From assembly GCF_030272615.1 (NCBI RefSeq), contig NC_081406.1, positions 117,188,847-117,252,846 of the forward strand: a stretch of DNA of 64,000 bases, given 5' to 3'. Shown piece by piece: positions 59,503 to 64,000 of the stretch. Under the pieces are notes generated by a model. That model made no database searches. It was not told the origin of the DNA and saw only the letters and a program-made list of their open reading frames with translations. The stretch is from Cryptomeria japonica (lineage: Eukaryota; Streptophyta; Pinopsida; Cupressales; Cupressaceae). How positions within the stretch are numbered: the first letter of the stretch is position 1; every line of letters starts with the position of its first letter. A program made the translations under genes and the position numbers.

Positions 59503-60092
59503 TGTAAAATCTAAAACTACTGTGTCTCCTCTGAGGATTAATCAAATAAAATAGCAAAGAACACACTATAACAACAATAATCAAATTGCAGAAATATAAC
59601 AAACACAAATCAGAATAAAAACAAAGTGGCCTATTTTTTTAACAACACACAAATTCTCTATTACTGCTTAATAAAAAAGAATACAAAGATTCCCTATAAA
59701 TAGAGTTTTTCAGCTTCACTAAGAAAAGAATTCAAAGTCTCTAAAAATAAAACATATAATTCTAAAAATAGAGCATGCTAGGCATACATTTATTTAATGG
59801 AAAAAATCACTAAAAATCTAAAATAAATACTAAATGCTATTAACTCAACAAACTAAACCAACTCCAGGCATGCATTCTTGGATGCATAGAAACAGTCTTA
59901 AAATAAACTCCAAACTAAATTTAACTAATAGCATGCACAACATGCTTTATTTTCAAGAATGTAAAAACTAAAAACTAAGAATAGCCTAAATCTATTCGAA
60001 TCTTTTGAGGTGCACTACTATGCTTTTATTGGTGCATGATGATGTATGCATACTGGAGCTTCCTAACCGAACAGCAGCATCACTTATCTTCA
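59503..60092 (-). repeat. copia 4 5' LTR
   Basis: The plus strand begins TGTAAAATCTAAAACTAC and ends GCATCACTTATCTTCA. It has the same order of words as the 54776-55376 copy, with many small differences. Confidence 0.9.
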
Positions 60093-60300
60093 GTTGTGTG
60101 AGACATTTGCTCTGAAATGTTCGTCGAGAAGAATGTTATTGGATTTAACATGTCTATGAAATATGGTCAGATGGATGTTGTGGAGATACGCCAAGGCCTG
60201 AACAGTTTATACGTCAATGCTTAAGCGAGTTGCCCAATGCAAGCCTCTGAAGGTTCTTCTGCTCCCATGAAGGTGATCAGACAAAACCCCATTTGGCACG
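60093..60300 (-). pseudogene. psi-3, kinase catalytic-loop piece
   Basis: Matches 47834-48084 of the intact gene: GTGAGACAT, then TTTGCTCTGAAATGTTCGTC and the catalytic-loop region, to GGTGATCAGACAAAACCCCA. About 40 bases present in the intact gene between GTGAGACAT and the TTTGCTCTGAAA segment (the DFG region) are deleted. The similarity ends sharply at 60300 (CCCATTTGGCAC), where a PPR relic starts, so an old rearrangement cut the gene here. Confidence 0.85.
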
Positions 60301-61112
60301 GCCGCCCTTAAACAGCACACACTAAGGTACTTTGATTGTTTATGTGGCAAATGTGAATCCGTTCTTGTCACCAACAACCGTTTCCGTTCCAGTTAAAACA
60401 GCAGTTGCAGTTAATTTCAACAAAAATTGTTCCCGCACGGGAGTTCGGTGGGTGTTTGATGCATAAAACAAGAAGTCGCACAAGGTTTCTGGAGCAGAAC
60501 TGCTACGCAAGTGGTTGCTGCAACGGTGATACTAGGAGCTTTGGAACAGGGCAGGAATGTCGATCAAATCATAATGAAAGCAAGAATATTATCAGATATT
60601 ACGCTCAGAAATGCTCGGGTAGACATGTATGTAAATGTGGAAGCATGGAAAAGGCAGTGAACTGTGTTGACTGGATGCCTCAAAGAAATATGGTTTCAAG
60701 GAATGCTATGATTGTAGGATATGCACAAAATGCATTAGTTGAAAAGGATTTAGAAGCTTACAAACAAATGTGCAACTGTATCCTCTCAGCCTGAGCCAAA
60801 ATGGGAGCTTTAGAACAGGGTATTAACATCCATCACAAGACAAACTACAGAGGAATTTTGTTAGATGTTGTAACTGCAACTGCCTTGGCAGACGTGTATG
60901 CGAAAAATTGTAAGCGTAGAGAAGGAACGTGAACTGTTTGGCAGAATGCTTCCAAGAATTGTTTTTAGAAAATGCCATGATCGCAGGATATGTAAAATGC
61001 GGAAGCATAGACAATGCACGTGAACTGTTTGACAGAATGCCTCAAAGAAATATGTTCTCAACGCCTTTGATTGCTAGGCATTAACCAAAAATAATTGGCA
61101 GGTGTGAAGCCA
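60301..61112 (+). pseudogene. PPR (PLS-type) gene relic
   Basis: Readings in shifting frames give ILGALEQGRNVDQIIMKARI, CGSMEKAVNCVDWMPQRNMV and SRNAMIVGYAQNALVEKDLE. A second repeat series follows, with SACAKMGALEQG (the Cys codon is now TGA) and VVTATALADVYAK, and a third with NVEA/CGSIDNARELFDRMPQRN-like words near 61000-61050. The relic ends with AGVKPES near 61100. These are the alternating P/L/S repeats of plant organelle RNA-editing PPR proteins. Stops and shifts are frequent and no E or DYW domain is seen, so it is a dead fragment. Confidence 0.75.
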
Positions 61113-64000
61113 GAGTCTATAACAAAAAAGAACTTATTAAAGATAAAATGTCATTAAAGGGGCATAACATCTTCCAACATGAGGCTAGAGGGGATAAATA
61201 TTGAAAAGGTCTAATTTATTCTAAAAATTAAGTTAATGATGAAGATCTTTAAACTTAAATATGAATTAAGTTGTTTCTTAATAATGAAACTTTGATGGGT
61301 TCTTTAAAATTTTAATTTCTATGCATTAATGATTAATATCTTACCTTAGCCTTAAATTAGGAAACAATATGAAGGATCCAAGTCAATTATTTGACTTTGA
61401 GACATTACATACTACACACACTCAAGTACAATGACATTACATTGGAATCTTAGGACACTAGTGATAAGAATTCCCTAAACATCAATATACAACTAACATT
61501 ATAAATCTTAATAAAATAATTTAATAAAAATTGTTAGTCCCTTCAAGGGATGACACAATTCTAAACAAATTTTAAGTATTGTACACAAAGTAGGATGCTC
61601 ATTAACCATTCATGAATAAATTTTGAAATACTAGGAATTGCTTTGAAGGTAAAATATAGCTTATTTACCTGTGAGCATGATAGATCCAAAGTCAACTTAA
61701 GGTCTATATTATCTAGCAATTAAACTTAATATTGTTAGCTTGCAAACCAAATAGTATCAAATTTTATACAAGATTATAAAGATCATGCATTTTTACATCC
61801 TCCATCAAATGATCATGTGACAACCTCTAGGGCATATTAGTATTAGTCTCAAATCTTAGTACCATATGTGCCAATGAAACTCAAGAGTAGGGTCAATTTC
61901 TAGGAGTTTACTATGAATAATGCACATAGTGTATAAGTCATAATTAACCTTCAATTCAATAATATATATAAAGGATAAGATTTCACTTAATTTTGACAAC
62001 CATAAGATCAAGGTTGCTTAAATTATAGGAATAATCCAATGATATCTACTCTATAATTTCACTTGGTCATACTTGCAACAAAGCATTTAGTTTCATGGGG
62101 CGATGAGAAGGTGCATTGATCTGGCCAAACAGTCTACTCAGATCAAATTCTTATCAACTATTGAATTGGTTCTATGCCTCTTTTATTTCATACATTATAG
62201 AGAGTTGGATATTATAAATAGGATATACTAGATATACTAGTTAGAGTCCTTCTACAAGACCTTATCTCTTGAATTAATTAGACTTATGTTTATATATATC
62301 TAGAGAACTACAACAACTCTAATGGGGCCAAGCACAAGTTGATAGTTGAAACACCTAAATAAGTCAATAACCATTATTCTCCACTCATATAATAACCATA
62401 ATTTGATATCTATAAATCTACTAAGATATCAATAGTCACCACAAGAGTGACGATGCATGTCCAGTATCCAATATTGAGTTGCTTTACAACATAATGAGAC
62501 ACCATGATTAATTATTTCTTAGTTCTTCTTTCTACCATGCAAGACCGAGGATACTAATAATAATACACTCTTTTTATTGTCTAATGTGCTTTAATACAAC
62601 ACACAAAGTACCAAAACTCGTGGGAATTGATCTCCTAAAATCAAAATTATAAGACATTAATGATCACAACTATTGCATTTAACCATAGCACTTCTTGATT
62701 ATGGGATACTACCCAAGAACATACCTTAATAGCGCCTTCACTAGATCATTTATTGTCTTTTTTTATATTTAAAACTTCTAGGTGATCAACACCCTTGGTG
62801 TACAAGTAGGGATATTATTAAACATGTATTCATAAAAGTAAACCCAAAAATTTAAATGAAAAAAAATAATTGAACTCAAATTAGACCATACCTTCATCGT
62901 TAAGATGAGACATTTCAATAGACAATAACTTTCATCGTTCAAATCAGACATTTCAATAGACAATAACTTTTTTTTAGTGGAAAAATAGGAATATTGTTGA
63001 CCTTTACAATATGTGTAGTTTTGTATTCACAAATTACTAAGATCATTTAACATTATAATTACAGGATACCACTATACCTTATCTTCTTGTTTTTTATACA
63101 TTTGTAGATTGATATTTATATAGTTTTATAATATTTTTTTTAAAGTTTTGTATGTATTATTTTAGTATATGATTTGATTATCCGATGTAAATTTTAAATT
63201 TAGTTTATTAAAGTAGTATATTTTATTTTCTTGTTTAGAAATTTCAAATCTAACAATTCAAGGATCTAAAAAGTACTCACGTATTGGAATTCCAAATCTT
63301 AATTTCATATATCGAGTGTGTGTATTTTAAAGTTTCATCCTAAGACACTTTCACATTATTTAAAAATGTTTTGACAAAACATTAAAAAAAATTTGCTCCT
63401 TAATTTCATATGCATCATTCAATCACATCATAAATCAAAGAAAAATTTAACTTTCTTTTATCAATTGTCATCCATTATCAAGCTAACACCTTAAGGTACA
63501 TTCTAGTACAACACATCAATTGGCTTACATTATAAATATTAGGCACTTGATATAGTGATATTCATTTTTCTGTTGATGTAAGGGCATGTGTTTGGAAAGT
63601 AAAATTCTACAATTTATGACGTTTTGTGAGTAATCTTTATCCTATGTGTGGAATAAGAAAGATCAATTAATTGCATGCATTGTGTCATGAGTGCTCCATG
63701 ATTGATAAAACCACATTGTAAACATATAATAGCAAGAAGATTGAGAACAAATGGATATAGTCAATGCAATATCCACATGGTAGCTATGCATGAGTGGTAG
63801 ATGGCAATCAAACAAGGCCAATATATAATTTTGGATGTCATTATATGATCTAATCAATATTATTTATTGCATTTTTAATATTAGCAATGTATTTTACGTC
63901 TTTAATGCATTAGATAAAGTTTATAACTTTTAATGTTGGAGAATACTACATTGATAAAAAAATTTGGTTTTGGCCATTACATATTTATATAGTACCTTTT
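61113..64000. other. AT-rich intergenic, no gene seen
   Basis: Nearly 2.9 kb without coding or repeat-element signals I can name. A tandem duplication at about 62909-62971 repeats GACATTTCAATAGACAATAA at a 38-bp period. The remaining open frames are short and without motifs. Confidence 0.5.

Larger units (their letters stand above)
54776..60092 (-). mobile_element. Ty1/copia element 4, degraded
   Basis: This 5317-bp element has LTRs 54776-55376 (601 bp) and 59503-60092 (590 bp), a polypurine tract ATCAAGGGGGAGTA (minus, 55377-55390), and a primer-binding site TGATATCAAAGC (minus, 59489-59500). The flanking 5-mers GTTAT and GTTGT differ at one base. Kinase sequence joins across it, so it inserted into psi-3. 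All polyprotein domains can be recognised but are split by stops and shifts. Number 4 follows its order among the LTR elements counted along the window. Confidence 0.93.

Overview
The window looks like gene-poor, repeat-rich nuclear DNA of a seed plant. A gymnosperm (conifer-type) genome is my best inference. The grounds are long degraded LTR retrotransposons nested in one another, AT-rich intergenic DNA, decayed PPR and receptor-kinase copies, and gypsy/copia protein types of the sort known from plants. The species cannot be read from the sequence.

Only one protein-coding gene looks intact: a WAK/LRK10L-type receptor-like kinase on the minus strand (47386-49686, three exons, 633 codons). Three broken relatives lie around it: psi-1 (9181-9850), psi-2 (29400-29528, 39915-40558, 43370-43810) and psi-3 (54240-54775, 60093-60300). 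The locus is therefore an old receptor-kinase cluster, and LTR elements have been inserted into every broken copy.

Layout: 1-9180 is a Ty3/gypsy element on the minus strand (RT, protease, G-patch, gag, leader, PBS, 1820-bp 5' LTR) cut by the window start and sitting inside psi-1. 11220-28460 is a puzzling block: an alternating inverted-repeat array, a decayed four-exon gene A on + (transposase-like, unnamed family), AT/CA microsatellites, a long hairpin, a decayed gene B on - (unrecognised), and a 3.4-kb tandem array of palindromic units. I suggest this is one large, old DNA transposon. A Ty1/copia element (17584-23598, 894-bp LTRs, TSD GGTAT) interrupts gene B.

29529-39914 is a second copia element (+), itself carrying a solo LTR (35835-36931, TSD GCTAT) and a small insert in its 5' LTR. 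40559-43369 is a short non-autonomous LTR element encoding a coiled coil, a G-patch and a CCHC knuckle. 45660-47250 holds degraded minus-strand coding sequence I cannot name. 50883-51262 is an epoxide-hydrolase exon relic. 51556-53110 is an unrecognised decayed coding stretch on +. 54776-60092 is a third copia element (-). 60301-61112 is a PPR-gene relic. 61113-64000 shows no gene.

I found no tRNA, rRNA or organelle-like segment by eye. Exon borders, LTR ends and TSDs were read directly from the bases. Family names come from motif recognition without a database search.
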